A DNA stretch of 64,000 nucleotides, taken from Pyrus communis (Eukaryota; Streptophyta; Magnoliopsida; Rosales; Rosaceae). The stretch is taken from positions 1,303,001 to 1,367,000 of the forward strand of contig NC_084813.1 of NCBI RefSeq assembly GCF_963583255.1, written 5' to 3'. Below the pieces are notes generated by a model. It did not search any database. It worked only from the letters and a program-made list of their open reading frames with translations, and was not told the origin of the DNA. Of this stretch, positions 11,280 through 21,536 are shown one piece after another. How positions within the stretch are numbered: position 1 is the first letter of the stretch; every line of letters begins with the position of its first letter. Made by a program: the position numbers and the translations under genes.

Positions 11280-14094
11280 ATGTCGCTGCTCACAGATCTC
11301 ATCAACCTTGATCTCTCAGACTCTACTAAGAAGATCATCGCAGAGTACATATGGTCAGCCCCTCATCCTCTTACTCTTCTAATCCTCTGGTTTTCCAGAC
11401 CTGGAACATGGTATACGTATCTGTGCGTATTTGTACGTATTTTGATGCGTACGCAAATGGGTTTTCTTGTTTTGGTGAATAGGTTAATGGGTTGGCTTTG
11501 CTTTTGTGTTTTGATCTTGTGATCGACCGCTTGGGGCTAGTCAAATGCTTATAAAAGTATTTGTCTTTCCTTTTTTTTCTGTGTTCTTTAATTTTGTGCT
11601 GTTGTCCATTTCCATTAATGGATTCTTTGGAATCCGATGGGGTTCGTTTACTTTGCTTTTTGTTTTAAATTTCTTGCTTTCTACTTGGGATAAATTGACC
11701 GACTGTTAATTCATATATATGTATATGTATGTGTATATATACATGTACAATCCCTTAAAAGTAATTCCAAAAAAATGGGGATTAGTTGTGTTTTAACGAG
11801 CCGAACCGTTATTTTGTTGTCTTAAGATTCATGGATCAGGTATATCTTTTCTGTCGGTGTCACTGTCCTTCTATTTTGGTGATGGATCTTTGCTTGATGA
11901 TTGGTATTTTCGTTTCTGTTAATCACAACTTAATCATGTTACTAGTTGGGATTTATCTACTTTGATTACTTTGCTTAATACTTTTTAATGATATTTTTAA
12001 ATCTAATTCCAATGTTATAACTCCGATCTACTGGAACAGGATTGGTGGATCTGGAATGGATATCAGAAGCAAAGCAAGGGTAATTAATTTTCTCCTTCTG
12101 TTTGATCTTGTTATCTTGGTACTCGTTTGGGAAGTACTTTTAAAATGACCGAAAGCATAGTGAAAGTATCTTTGTAACCAATCTTTAGTAAAAACGCAAT
12201 TGAGCACCAGGCACTTCCAAGTACTTTTGGAACCCAAACTGTTTTCTCTAAAGCGCTTGGAGTTATTTTGCTCTTTCGGTTATTTTAAAAGCAGTCTCAA
12301 ACTGAGTCTTTGATTGGTTAATTGTTATCTTGATTTGTTAATAATTAATTTGTTGAAATAATAATAATAATAATAATATTTGTTTTTGTGTGAATAAAGA
12401 CTCTGCCAGGACCAGTGAGTGATCCTTCAAAGCTTCCCAAGTGGAATTATGATGGTTCCAGCACAGGTCAAGCTCCTGGAGAAGATAGTGAAGTTATCCT
12501 ATAGTAAGCTCTTTTTATAATTCTCTTACCATTTTCCTCTTTATAGTTTTATGTTTTATTGTTTCATCGCGGTTATTGGTTTTAATGTCTTCTTTTTAAT
12601 GAAATGAAACAGCCCTCAAGCCATTTTCAAGGACCCATTCAGGAGAGGCAACAACATTTTGGTGAGTTGTCGATGATCTCGTATCTTAGTCTTTTCCCCT
12701 TTCATTTCTGTTGAGATATGGCATGCTGTGAGCTATTAATTATTGCGTTGCCTTCAAAATTAACAGTGTTTCTCAATGATGTTCGACTTAGGTGATATGC
12801 GATACCTACACGCCCAGTGGAGAACCAATTCCAACCAACAAGAGGGCTGCTGCTGCAAAGATTTTCAGCCATCCTGATGTTGTTGCTGAAGTACCCTGGT
12901 ATGGAATTGAACAGGAGTACACCTTGTTGCAGAAAGATGTCAAATGGCCCCTTGGGTGGCCCGTTGGTGGCTATCCAGGCCCTCAGGTTATTGAACGAGC
13001 TATATTTTCTAAGGATTTAGATTCATTCTGTCATATTTTATGCTCATATGAATTTACATAATGCTTACATGTTGCTCGACTTTGTCATCGTTAACTTCTA
13101 AGGATTCTCCGGACGTATATACTTATGTGATGGTAGTTCTACTTTGTTTACACAAACATAACTGGACTATGTTGTTTATTGCTTAACAGGGCCCATACTA
13201 TTGTGCTGCTGGCGCAGACAAGGCCTTCGGGCGAGACATTGTTGACTCGCACTACAAGGCCTGTCTCTATGCAGGCATTAACATTAGTGGAATAAACGGT
13301 GAAGTGATGCCTGGCCAGGTAAAAGAATTAGACATATATTTTCTTGACCTTTCTTCTATGTCCTTTTTCTTCTTCCCCCCAAATGTTAAAAAGTATTTCG
13401 GAATATAATCATATAATGCAGTGGGAGTTTCAAGTTGGCCCTTCTGTCGGCATATCAGCTGGAGATGAACTGTGGGCAGCTCGTTATATTCTGGAGGTAA
13501 CTTAGCATGCTTGTTGTATAATAAATTGCTGGTATTACTCTACGGTGTTGGTCAATGAAGTTTTGTTTCAATGCTAACAGAGGATCACTGAGATTGCTGG
13601 GGTGGTTCTGTCTTTTGATCCCAAGCCAATCCAGGGTGATTGGAACGGGGCTGGTGCTCACACAAACTACAGGTATAATGCCACTTATTAGTTGTTAAGG
13701 ATTTGTGTCTGTTGATCAAACTATGTCACGGTTAGCATTGTTTTCCTATTTGATGACGTTTGTAATGTGCTATGGTTTCAGCACCAAGTCCATGAGAGAA
13801 GATGGAGGCTATGAAATTATCAAGAAGGCAATTGACAAGTTGGGACTCAGGCACAAGGAGCACATTGCTGCATATGGAGAAGGCAATGAACGCCGTTTGA
13901 CAGGAAGGCATGAAACTGCCGATATCAACACATTTAAATGGGGTGTTGCCAACCGCGGTGCTTCTATCCGTGTTGGTAGAGACACAGAACAAGCTGGCAA
14001 GGGCTATTTCGAGGACAGGAGGCCTGCGTCGAACATGGATCCATATATTGTCACTTCTATGATTGCAGAAACCACCATTCTGTTGAAGCCATGA
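11280..14094 (+). CDS. GLN1: Cytosolic glutamine synthetase (GS1), complete
   Basis: ATP-dependent ligation of ammonium to glutamate giving glutamine, in the cytosol, for primary and recycled nitrogen assimilation. Nine exons join in frame: 11280-11353, 12040-12079, 12400-12503, 12613-12661, 12792-12986, 13190-13318, 13422-13496, 13581-13672, 13782-14094. All introns are GT-AG. The 356-residue product equals the usual plant GS1 length. The N-terminus [15 protein letters not shown] starts directly, with no plastid transit peptide, which separates it from GS2. The beta-grasp signature [18 protein letters not shown] and the ATP-binding signature starting [17 protein letters not shown] are present, as is [13 protein letters not shown]. 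The C-terminus reads ILLKP where many GS1 proteins have ILWKP, and [11 protein letters not shown] replaces the common [11 protein letters not shown]; neither is a catalytic residue as far as I know. No frame break is seen. The start is the first ATG after the leader. Confidence 0.97.
12125..12302. mobile_element. MITE in intron 2 of GS1 (family M2)
   Basis: Terminal inverted repeats: left GTTTGGGAAGTACTTTTAAA; right, in reverse complement, GTTTGAGACTGCTTTTAAAA. Both continue with A(T/A)ACCGAAAG-like text. A related element lies at 44610-44749 in the CMC2 intron. No clear target duplication was found, so the outer edges are approximate. Confidence 0.65.
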
Positions 14095-14454
14095 ACACAC
14101 ACCGCTACACCTACACCCGTGCAGTTCCAAGTCTTGTGACAACGTCGCTGTCTTTCATTAAGGCTGGAAATGTGTTTTACCAGGTCCGTTTAAAAGATCC
14201 TTGTGTGTCCTTAGCTACAAACTAGAATTAGCATTGTCCTTTAAATTGTATTGCGTTGCTATTTTCCCTATTAAAAGTGCCAAGATGTGGTTACTTGCTC
14301 GAATGCCTCATCATTCTGCCCATTGTGTTGAATAAGTGTCATTTATGAACAATATTTTTCAAAGGGTTGGTTGGTTTTAATGACATTTACTTGTAATTCT
14401 TGACAAATGCAAGCCTCATCTTTTATTCTGTTCTTGTATTATTAAGTATTCAAC

Positions 14455-14580
14455 TATGCGGCTTGGCAGAAAGGTGTTGAGCCTTTGCATGAAGACATGA
14501 GTTCAAATTCCGTCGATGACTAATTTAACATCTAATTTAGCAAAATCATTTATCGTTTGACCGGAAAAAAAAAAAAAAAA
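14455..14580 (+). mobile_element. SINE-like sequence with poly(A) tail
   Basis: A box A-like 'ttggcagaaagg' and a box B-like 'gagttcaaattcc' are spaced about 30 bases apart and are followed by an A run at 14563-14581. This is the arrangement of a tRNA-derived SINE downstream of GS1. Target duplications were not found, so it may be truncated. Confidence 0.45.
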
Positions 14581-15497
14581 AACTATGTGACTAGGTGCCC
14601 TATTAGCAATAGATGACCTTGGAAATACAAGTTAGGGTATTTTGGAAAAGGGAAATGATAACTGCACTTTCCTATTTAATCTCGTCTCTTTTTCCTCCTA
14701 CACGATTCTATTTAATCTTGTATGCTATTTCCATCGCGAAATTAATAATGTTTCAAGAATGTTTAGTTAGTATCATTTGACATGTCTCACTAGAATTTTG
14801 GATTAGCTATTTGACACAAACACAAAGATAAAGTCACAAATATTATTCACTCTCACAAATTGCCAACCCTAAATGTCAATCTTGTACGTTAAATGGAAAC
14901 TCCATACACTTTTTCCAAACTTCTTACAAACTAAAGCGGTGATGGAACTTTACACTTACATTCATTTATTTTCTCAAAACTTAAAAGAACACAATTTCTT
15001 CTTTGCCCTGGAAGTTTATAGATCTGAACAGTTTATCTCTAGGTCAAGAATCACCACAACAAATTAGAAATCGTTTAACCACTTAATTACTATTTATCAT
15101 AGTCATTTCATTTTTATTGGTCATTCTATCTACACAGTTTTGATGATAAAAAGTTTCGATTTAGGGGGCCTGATATTCATACCCACACGTTTGACTTTAC
15201 TCGAGGTATATAACCCAAAATCTTTTGTAGATTGTTTCACACATGCTCAAAAACTTGTGACAACAGTTTATAGCTCAACTATCTTAGTATCTCCTAGCTG
15301 TGAGAGTATACGATTGACGAGCTTTCGGCTCGGATTCGGTCTCCAACAGCAGCTAGTTAATCATTTGTTTTTTGGGCCAAATCCGAACAGAAAGGTCATC
15401 AATCGAAATTTATATCAAAGACATCAAAACCGATTAACAGAAATTTGAAAAGATCATACACTTTCGAATCGTCATCTTCTTAATCTCTTTCTTTTAA
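14581..15497. other. Intergenic, nothing recognised
   Basis: Region between GS1 and the tandem duplication. Two short open frames (14873-15067 and 15140-15448, + strand) have no recognisable motif, no splice context and biased composition. No repeat family was identified. Confidence 0.5.
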
Positions 15498-15672
15498 TGA
15501 CAAATCCTTACAATTTTCGGATGCCCGTTATCTTTGTATTTTATTGACAACAGAGAAAAATAAAATGATCATATACACAATAACGTGCATTGAAGAATAC
15601 AGTTGTGGTATAGCTGTAGACAGTTACACAGCCAACGACCAGACCCATCAAAACTTAATATGTTCCAACTGA

Positions 15673-16365
15673 TCACAAGGCCTCCGTAGCCGAAAGTTCG
15701 CCGCGCGCCTTAACCACCGGTCCACCGGTACGTACATATACACCCTTTTCCAGCCGCCGACGATGAACCACGAAAGCTTGTGTGTTTACAACATCTTCAC
15801 TTCTGCCACATATCGCCGCATGCCTATGCCAAAACCCTCCTCTAACGTTCTTGTTCTTTTTCTTCCTCCCGTTCGTGTTACCATCCACGAGCGGCACACA
15901 TTCTTGTTGACGAATGTCTTCGGGGACGTGTAGCTTCAGTGGTAAAGAGCATTTATCTCTGTATTCGAGGTCAGAGTCCGAACCTCTCCCGCCCTCTTTC
16001 ATGTTCTTTATACCAAGAACGTCTCCAACTAGAAAATCCTTACGAAGTTTGCCTCTGTCACCACTAAATTCAATAAGTTGATCCAATTTCCGGGATATAC
16101 TTTCAATTTCATATGTATCAAGAAGCGGGTTACTAGATGCAGCAACACTTTCTTTACTGCTAATATTGGCTATATTTTTCATAGCTTCTAGCTTGTACCT
16201 GGACGGTTTATAAGGAGCGTGACAAGTCCTTGTTAAATCGAATTCCTGCATGATCGACTTGCCGTCGGAACCCGAACCGTGCTCGAACCATGCCCATGCA
16301 GCTGCCTTTACTACTGCCGATTTATCAACGTCGTTGAAGCTTCCCCTCGGCTTTCTTCTCTGTAT
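15673..16365 (-). CDS. Plant protein of unknown function, copy A (start lost?)
   Basis: Encodes the same 229-residue body as copy B at 19423-20115, with about 15 substitutions and no indel. Visible features are a conserved N-terminal stretch (RRKPRGSFND, then VVKAAAWAWFEH), a basic KPSRYKLEAM segment, an Arg/Lys-rich NGRKKKNKNVRGG, and a C-terminus rich in small and basic residues. There is no signal peptide, membrane segment or known domain. The position of copy B's ATG is ATA here. The upstream in-frame stop of copy B (TAA) is TAT, so the frame opens back to an ATG at 16455 and would add 30 hydrophobic/basic residues. Alternatively the preserved 'cag' just upstream of AGAAGAAAGCC could be a splice acceptor from an unseen upstream exon. 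Function unknown. Confidence 0.65.
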   Translation of the reverse strand: MQRRKPRGSFNDVDKSAVVKAAAWAWFEHGSGSDGKSIMQEFDLTRTCHAPYKPSRYKLEAMKNIANISSKESVAASSNPLLDTYEIESISRKLDQLIEFSGDRGKLRKDFLVGDVLGIKNMKEGGRGSDSDLEYRDKCSLPLKLHVPEDIRQQECVPLVDGNTNGRKKKNKNVRGGFWHRHAAICGRSEDVVNTQAFVVHRRRLEKGVYVRTGGPVVKARGELSATEAL

Positions 16366-16630
16366 GATGAATTTATAATACTGAGTTCTTATAACTTTAT
16401 GGAGTTGATTACAATAGTTGGGGAAAATAAGGATGTTCAAATAAATTAATAGCATAGAAAATTAATGGGGGTTTTGGAATTTGCGGGAAAATGAAGTTCC
16501 ACGTTGCGAAGAAAGCAAATTTGGTTTTTGTTGTTAACTTTTTGTATACTTGTCTCCATCATTTATCCCCCTAAAATAAATGGTATCAGATTTCTCGTGG
16601 AAGAACAACTTATATGGGACAGTACACCGC

Positions 16631-16636
16631 CACGTG
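16631..16636. promoter_or_regulatory. G-box (CACGTG) upstream of copy A
   Basis: CACGTG in the context gccacgtgatg lies about 270 bases upstream of the copy A body, close to a TATA-like 'atataagt' when read on the minus strand. The arrangement is conserved upstream of copy B. G-boxes bind bZIP and bHLH factors, and the flanks resemble an ABA-response element; regulation by either is inference. Confidence 0.5.
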
Positions 16637-17422
16637 ATGTCTGGTCTAATAAAACATGAACATGAGGATAAAAAATATAAACGTGTTTTTATTTCATTGG
16701 TACAGGACGTCACTATCATATATTATCCTCTCATGGGAGTGTTTGCATCTTTGATTGCAATTTGGTCTTGCAGCATTGTCAGAATTGAATAAGAACATTC
16801 AATGGAAATGGGCATTTGGGTCCACTGGAAAGTTTAACAATGGAACATAGTGAAATTAAAAGAGACTTAAGCAACAGAGCTTATGCAATCCGAAACTATT
16901 GCAAGTCTAAAGGCCCTAATTGTTCAATCCGAAACTATTTGTCAATTTAATTGTCACACTGCAATTTCAATGCTTCATATAACAAAATGTTCGTTAATTT
17001 CTTTGAAGTTAGTTAAATGCCTCAAACATTTTTGAGTTGGCTAATATTTTGTAAAAATGATCTATGAACTACAACTTAAAAAATAGACAATTCAACCACC
17101 TTCCAACCTCGACATGTACAAAGTCGAGGACTTTAGTACTCTCGAATCGCCCTTATTGCCATGAAAACTGACGACAATACTGAGAATCCACCATGATTTG
17201 GGAAGCAATGCTTTTTCTCGCACCCCAACATTTCTGAGAATCCACCGTGATTTACTGCTGCTAATCACAAGGGTGCCTGGACAATAACACCTGAAGTTGA
17301 GCTTCCAACTTCGAAAACATTCTCGTTTTGGGTTGCTCATAGGAGATTAACTTAAGTATCTTCCCATTCAAAGCTGGCGCAATTTCGCCGCTGTAAGTTA
17401 TGTGAGCAGTATAAATCTGCTC

Positions 17423-17470
17423 GGGGGGTCGCGGGGGGGGGGGGGGGGGGGGAGGTGGGGGGGGGGGGGG
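17423..17470 (+). repeat. Long G-run, potential G-quadruplex, unit A only
   Basis: A 6-G run, then 20 consecutive Gs (17433-17452), then 2 Gs and a 14-G run (17457-17470), with only a few interrupting bases. The corresponding place in unit B (21209-21222) has two 6-G runs. The tract sits between the unknown gene's promoter and the duplicated TPR exon. Proline-rich frames on the other strand are an artefact of this composition. Confidence 0.9.
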
Positions 17471-17784
17471 TGACGACAAGTTTGAGAGTAGAGGTAATTC
17501 TAGCCAAAGATTTGTGTCTACGATCGAAAAGAATGACATAAATCAAGGATGTCCAAAATGTCTGTTGTACTGTTGTAATCAAAAGTTACAGTCTGTTGAT
17601 GTAATTATCATAACAAATGTTGGCGGGTCAGTTTGTGGAAGTGATCCGTCAACGTTTGCTATGAGCGTTTTTTGAAAGCAATGTCCTAAATCAGATTCAT
17701 TAGTAGATACAAACAATGACAAGAATAATTATTTATTTTTACCTGTAATGCTTCTGCAACAACAATCGACCATCAGCAGCCGCC

Positions 17785-17985
17785 TTAGATTTTACGTTTC
17801 CTAGATGGGGAGAGTTCAAGTTCAAGACGCTTGATTTCATCTCTCAGATCTTGCAAATTGACTCTTGCAGATTGCTGTGACGTTTGGGTACCGCTACCAC
17901 CATTTAAGCTTATAAGATGCTTCAAACATTTAAGATACTCTGCCTTTACTTCAGGTAACTCAGCAATTGACTTCTCGGTTACAAA
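17785..17985 (-). other. Duplicate terminal exon of the TPR gene (intact)
   Basis: A 201-base segment equal in length to the assigned terminal exon at 21537-21737, preceded by the same acceptor context (ctatttgtag) and ending at the same stop codon. Its 66-codon frame is unbroken. It differs at a few residues: for example GSGTQTSQQSARV here against GSSTKTSQQSTRV in the proximal copy, and DLRDE against DLGDE. It could serve as an alternative last exon, be the ancestral last exon, or be unused. To be used, splicing would have to skip the proximal copy and span the intervening unknown gene. Confidence 0.85.
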
Positions 17986-18215
17986 CTACAAATAGACAAG
18001 GAGAAACAAATCTGCAAACACAACTATAAGAAGGCACAACGAACATCCAAAAATTGAAGGCTCAGATGTTAATTGTGAAACAATATCACACTGGTCTTCT
18101 ATTGAACATGTAAACAGATTGAGCACAATTTTCAAAAGGTGAACCGCATAAAGTTTTCCAAGGACTTCCCCAAGTATATTCGATAAGTAGTTAACCTATT
18201 ATTTGAGAATCTTAG

Positions 18216-18810
18216 GGCTTGTTTGGTATCTTATTTGAAATTTTTTATAATTTCTCAAAACATTTCATAAGAATTTTTCATGAAAACAATTTTCTTTAGG
18301 ACTCAAAAATTTGTTTGGTATGCGATTTAAAAATTTTAAATCTTCCAACTCAAACTAGACAAATAGATCCAAAAATATGGGGTCGAGAGAGAAAGAGGAG
18401 AGAGGAGGAAAGAAAGTAAGAGACGATTGGAGGAAAGAGAAAGAAGTGAGAGGATCAGAGGAGATAGAGAAGAAGAGGAGTGAGAGAAAGAACCGAGAGA
18501 ATAAAGAGAGCGGATTGGAAGAGGAACGAAAAAGGTTAAAAAAAAAAAAAAAGAGAAGGGGGAGAGAGAAAGAAGAAAAGAGAGATATATTTGGAGTGAG
18601 GGGATGAGGGAGAGAAAAGAAAGGAGTTAGTTTTAAGTTTAAAAACTCTAAAAACTCATTTTTTGTGTTTTTAGAGAATAGACTATATTTTTTAGTTAGT
18701 CTTGAGTTCAGTTTTTGAAAATAGTCCTACCAAACAAGTTTTTAAAGCCTAAAACTTGAAAATTGTTTTTGAGTTTAAAATGTTGGATTCAAGTAGAGTA
18801 CCAAACAGGC
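18216..18810. mobile_element. MITE insertion specific to unit A
   Basis: Terminal inverted repeats GGCTTGTTTGGTA (left) and TACCAAACAGGC (right) enclose 595 bp. The word 'tcttag' is present on both sides, and the matching site in unit B (21921-21926) has it once, so insertion followed the tandem duplication. The 6 identical bases may be part of a degraded 8-bp duplication, which would make it hAT-like. The interior holds a long GA-rich purine tract (about 18377-18605) whose Lys/Glu/Arg-rich frame is not a gene. Confidence 0.8.
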
Positions 18811-19422
18811 TCTTAGATTTTCTTGTTTTACTAAGGGCCTGTTTCGGAGTGTGGTAATCACTTTTAATGATTTTATGGAGAAGAACATAGGAGGTGTGTC
18901 TCCACAAAAGTGAGTCTGGCCCTCCCAAAATCGCCCTAAATATACCTAGCTAAGAATAAAATGAAGTATGAACACTGTCCCTTAAAGGTAACTCCTGAAA
19001 AGTTAAATAATTGGACTGATTTATATAGTACTAAGCTCAGAGACAATGTCTGCCTGTAGGTAGTGAACCGGAACAAGAATATCGAATACTTTAGCAATAT
19101 TTTCACGTAATGTAAGCTATGGACATTTCTTCGGGCCCTACGACAACGTAAGCAACACAGCTTATACAGTATACAAGTTAGCAGATGCAAAGTCTGCCGA
19201 AAAATCAATTACCTTCATTGCTCTTCAATATCTAATCCCTATCCTAATGACAAATCCTTACAATTTTCGGATGCCCGTTGTCTTTGTATTTTATTGACTA
19301 GAGAGTAAAATAAAATGATCATATACACAATAACGTGCATTGAAGAATACAGTTGTGGTATAGCCGTAGACAGTTACACAGCCAACGACCTGACCCATCA
19401 AAACTTAATATATTCCAACTGA

Positions 19423-20115
19423 TCACAAGGCCTCCTTGGCCGAAAGTTCGCCGCGCGCCTTAACCACCGGTCCACCGGTACGCACATATACACCCTTTTC
19501 CGGCCGCCGATGACGAACCACGAAAGCTTGTGTGTTTACAACATCTTCACTTCTGCCACATATCGCCGCATGCCTATGCCAAAACCCTCCTCTAACGTTC
19601 TTGTTCTTTTTCTTCCTCCCGTTCGTGTTACCATCCACGAGCGGCACACATTCTTGTTGACGAACGTCTTCGGGGACGTGTAGTTTCAGTGGTAAAGAGC
19701 GTTTATCTCTGTATTCGAGGTCAGAGTCCGAACCTCTCCCGCCCTCTTTCATGTTCTTTATACCAAGAACGTCTCCAACTAGAAAACCCTTATGAAGTTT
19801 GCCTCTGTCCCCACTAAATTCAATAAGTTGATCCAATTTCCGAGATATACTTTCAATTTCATATGTATCAAGAAGCGGGTTACTAGATGCAGTAACACTT
19901 TCTTTACCGCTAATATTGGCTATATTTTTCATAGCTTCTAGCTTGTACCTGGACGGTTTATAAGGAGCGTGACAAGTCCTTGTTAAATCGAATTCCGGCA
20001 TGATCGACTTGCCGTCGGAACCCGAACAGTGCTCGAACCATGCCCATGCAGCTGCCTTTACTACTGCCGATTCATCAATGTCGTTGAAGCTTCCCCTCGG
20101 CTTTCTTCTCTGCAT
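19423..20115 (-). CDS. Plant protein of unknown function, copy B
   Basis: A 230-residue intronless frame starting MQRRKPRGSFND, with an in-frame TAA four codons upstream that fixes the start if there is no upstream exon. The N-terminal VVKAAAWAWFEH segment and the basic motifs NGRKKKNKN and RGGFWHRH are the most distinctive parts. It looks soluble and basic, possibly nuclear from the Lys/Arg cluster, but that is only inference. I do not recognise a named family. Upstream lie a G-box (20400-20405) and a TATA-like sequence shared with copy A. It sits between the two copies of the TPR gene's last exon, on the same strand as that gene, so read-through or intronic nesting is possible. Confidence 0.75.
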   Translation of the reverse strand: MQRRKPRGSFNDIDESAVVKAAAWAWFEHCSGSDGKSIMPEFDLTRTCHAPYKPSRYKLEAMKNIANISGKESVTASSNPLLDTYEIESISRKLDQLIEFSGDRGKLHKGFLVGDVLGIKNMKEGGRGSDSDLEYRDKRSLPLKLHVPEDVRQQECVPLVDGNTNGRKKKNKNVRGGFWHRHAAICGRSEDVVNTQAFVVRHRRPEKGVYVRTGGPVVKARGELSAKEAL

Positions 20116-20399
20116 GATGAATTTTTAATACTGAGTTCTTGTAACTTTATGGAGTTGATTACAATAGTTGGGGAAAATAAGGATGTTCAAATATATTAAT
20201 GGCATAGAAAACTAATGTGGGTTTTGGAATTTGTGGGAAAATGAAGTTCCACGCTGCAAAGAAAGCAAATTTGGTTTTTGTTTTAACTTTTTGGAAACTT
20301 GTCTCCATCATTTATCCCTCTAAAATAAATGGTATCAGATTTCTCGTGGATAAATGATAGAGACAAGTTTATAAAAACTTATATGGGACAGTACACCGC

Positions 20400-20405
20400 C
20401 ACGTG
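20400..20405. promoter_or_regulatory. G-box (CACGTG) upstream of copy B
   Basis: Same element and spacing as upstream of copy A, in the context gccacgtgatg. Just upstream on the gene strand the promoter has gained a short partial duplication of 'aaatgata/gagacaagttt' (about 20345-20375) that copy A lacks. Confidence 0.5.
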
Positions 20406-21536
20406 ATGTCTTATCTAATAAAACATGAACATGAGGATAAAAAATTATATTCGTGTTTTTATTTCATTGGTATAGGACGTCAGTGTCATATATTATCCTC
20501 TCGTGGGAGTGTTTGCATCTTTGGATGCAATTCGGCCTTGCAGCACTAGCATTGTCAGAATTGAATAAGAACATTCAATGGAAATGGGGATTTGGGTCCA
20601 CTGGAAAGTTTAACAATGGCCTAAACGTTCAACATAGTTAAATTAAAAGAGACTTAAACAACAGAGCTTATACAATCCGAAACTATTGCAAGTCTAAAGG
20701 CCCTAATTGCTATCTGAAACTATTTGCCAATTTAATTGTCACAATGAAATTTCAATGTTTCTTAGAATATAATGTTCGTTAATTTCTTCGAAATTAATTA
20801 GATGCCTCAAACATTTCTGATTTGGCTAATATTTTACAAAAATGATCTATGAACTGCAACTTAAAAAATAGACGGTTTAACAACCTTCCGACCTCAGACA
20901 TGTACAAAGTCGAGGACTTTAGTACTCTCGAATCGCCCCTATTGCTATGAAAACTGACGACAATACTGAGAATCCACCATGATTTGGGAAGCAATGCTTT
21001 TTCTCGCACCCCACCATTTCTGAGAATCCACCGTGATTTAGTGCTGCTAATTACAAGGGTGCCTGGACAATTACACCTGAAGTTGAGCTTCCAACTTCGA
21101 AAACATTATCGTTTTGGGTTACTCATAGGAGATTAACTTAAGTGTCTTCCCATTCAAAGCTGGCGCAATTTCACCGCTGTAAGTTATGTGAGCAGTATAA
21201 ATCTGCTCGGGGGGTCGGGGGGTGACGACAAGTTTGAGAGTAGAGGTAATTCTAGCCAAAGATTTGTGTCGATGATCGAAAAGAATGACATAAATCAAGG
21301 ATGTCCAAAATGTCTGTTATACTGTTGTAATCAAAAGTTACAATCTGTTGATGTAATTATCATAACAAATGTTGGCGGGTCAATTTGGGGAAGTGACCCG
21401 CCAACGTTTGCCATGAGCGTTTTTTGAAGCAATGTCCTAAATCAGATTCATTGGTAGATAGAAGAAATGACAAGAATAAATATTTATTTTTACCTGTAAC
21501 TGCTTCTGCAACAACAATCGACGATTGACAGCTGCC

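Larger units (their letters stand above)
15498..19243. repeat. Direct tandem duplication, unit A
   Basis: Unit A runs from the common word 'aatgacaaatccttacaatt' to just before its repeat at 19244. It contains, from left to right, a gene of unknown function (- strand), its promoter, a G-rich tract, a copy of the TPR gene's terminal exon, and about 1 kb of that gene's last intron. It is longer than unit B mainly because of a 595-bp MITE at 18216-18810. Similarity to unit B is high over the whole length, with scattered substitutions. Confidence 0.93.

Noticed and set aside
13705..14142. Separate open frames over the GS1 last exon
   Set aside because: The + frame is GS1 exon 9 extended into the intron, and the - frames are antisense shadows.
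17261..17582. Proline-rich frames on the minus strand
   Set aside because: They are the complement of the G-run expansion; unit B lacks them.
18377..18607. 76-codon Lys/Glu/Arg-rich open frame
   Set aside because: It is a purine-only low-complexity tract inside a MITE; open frames are expected in such sequence.
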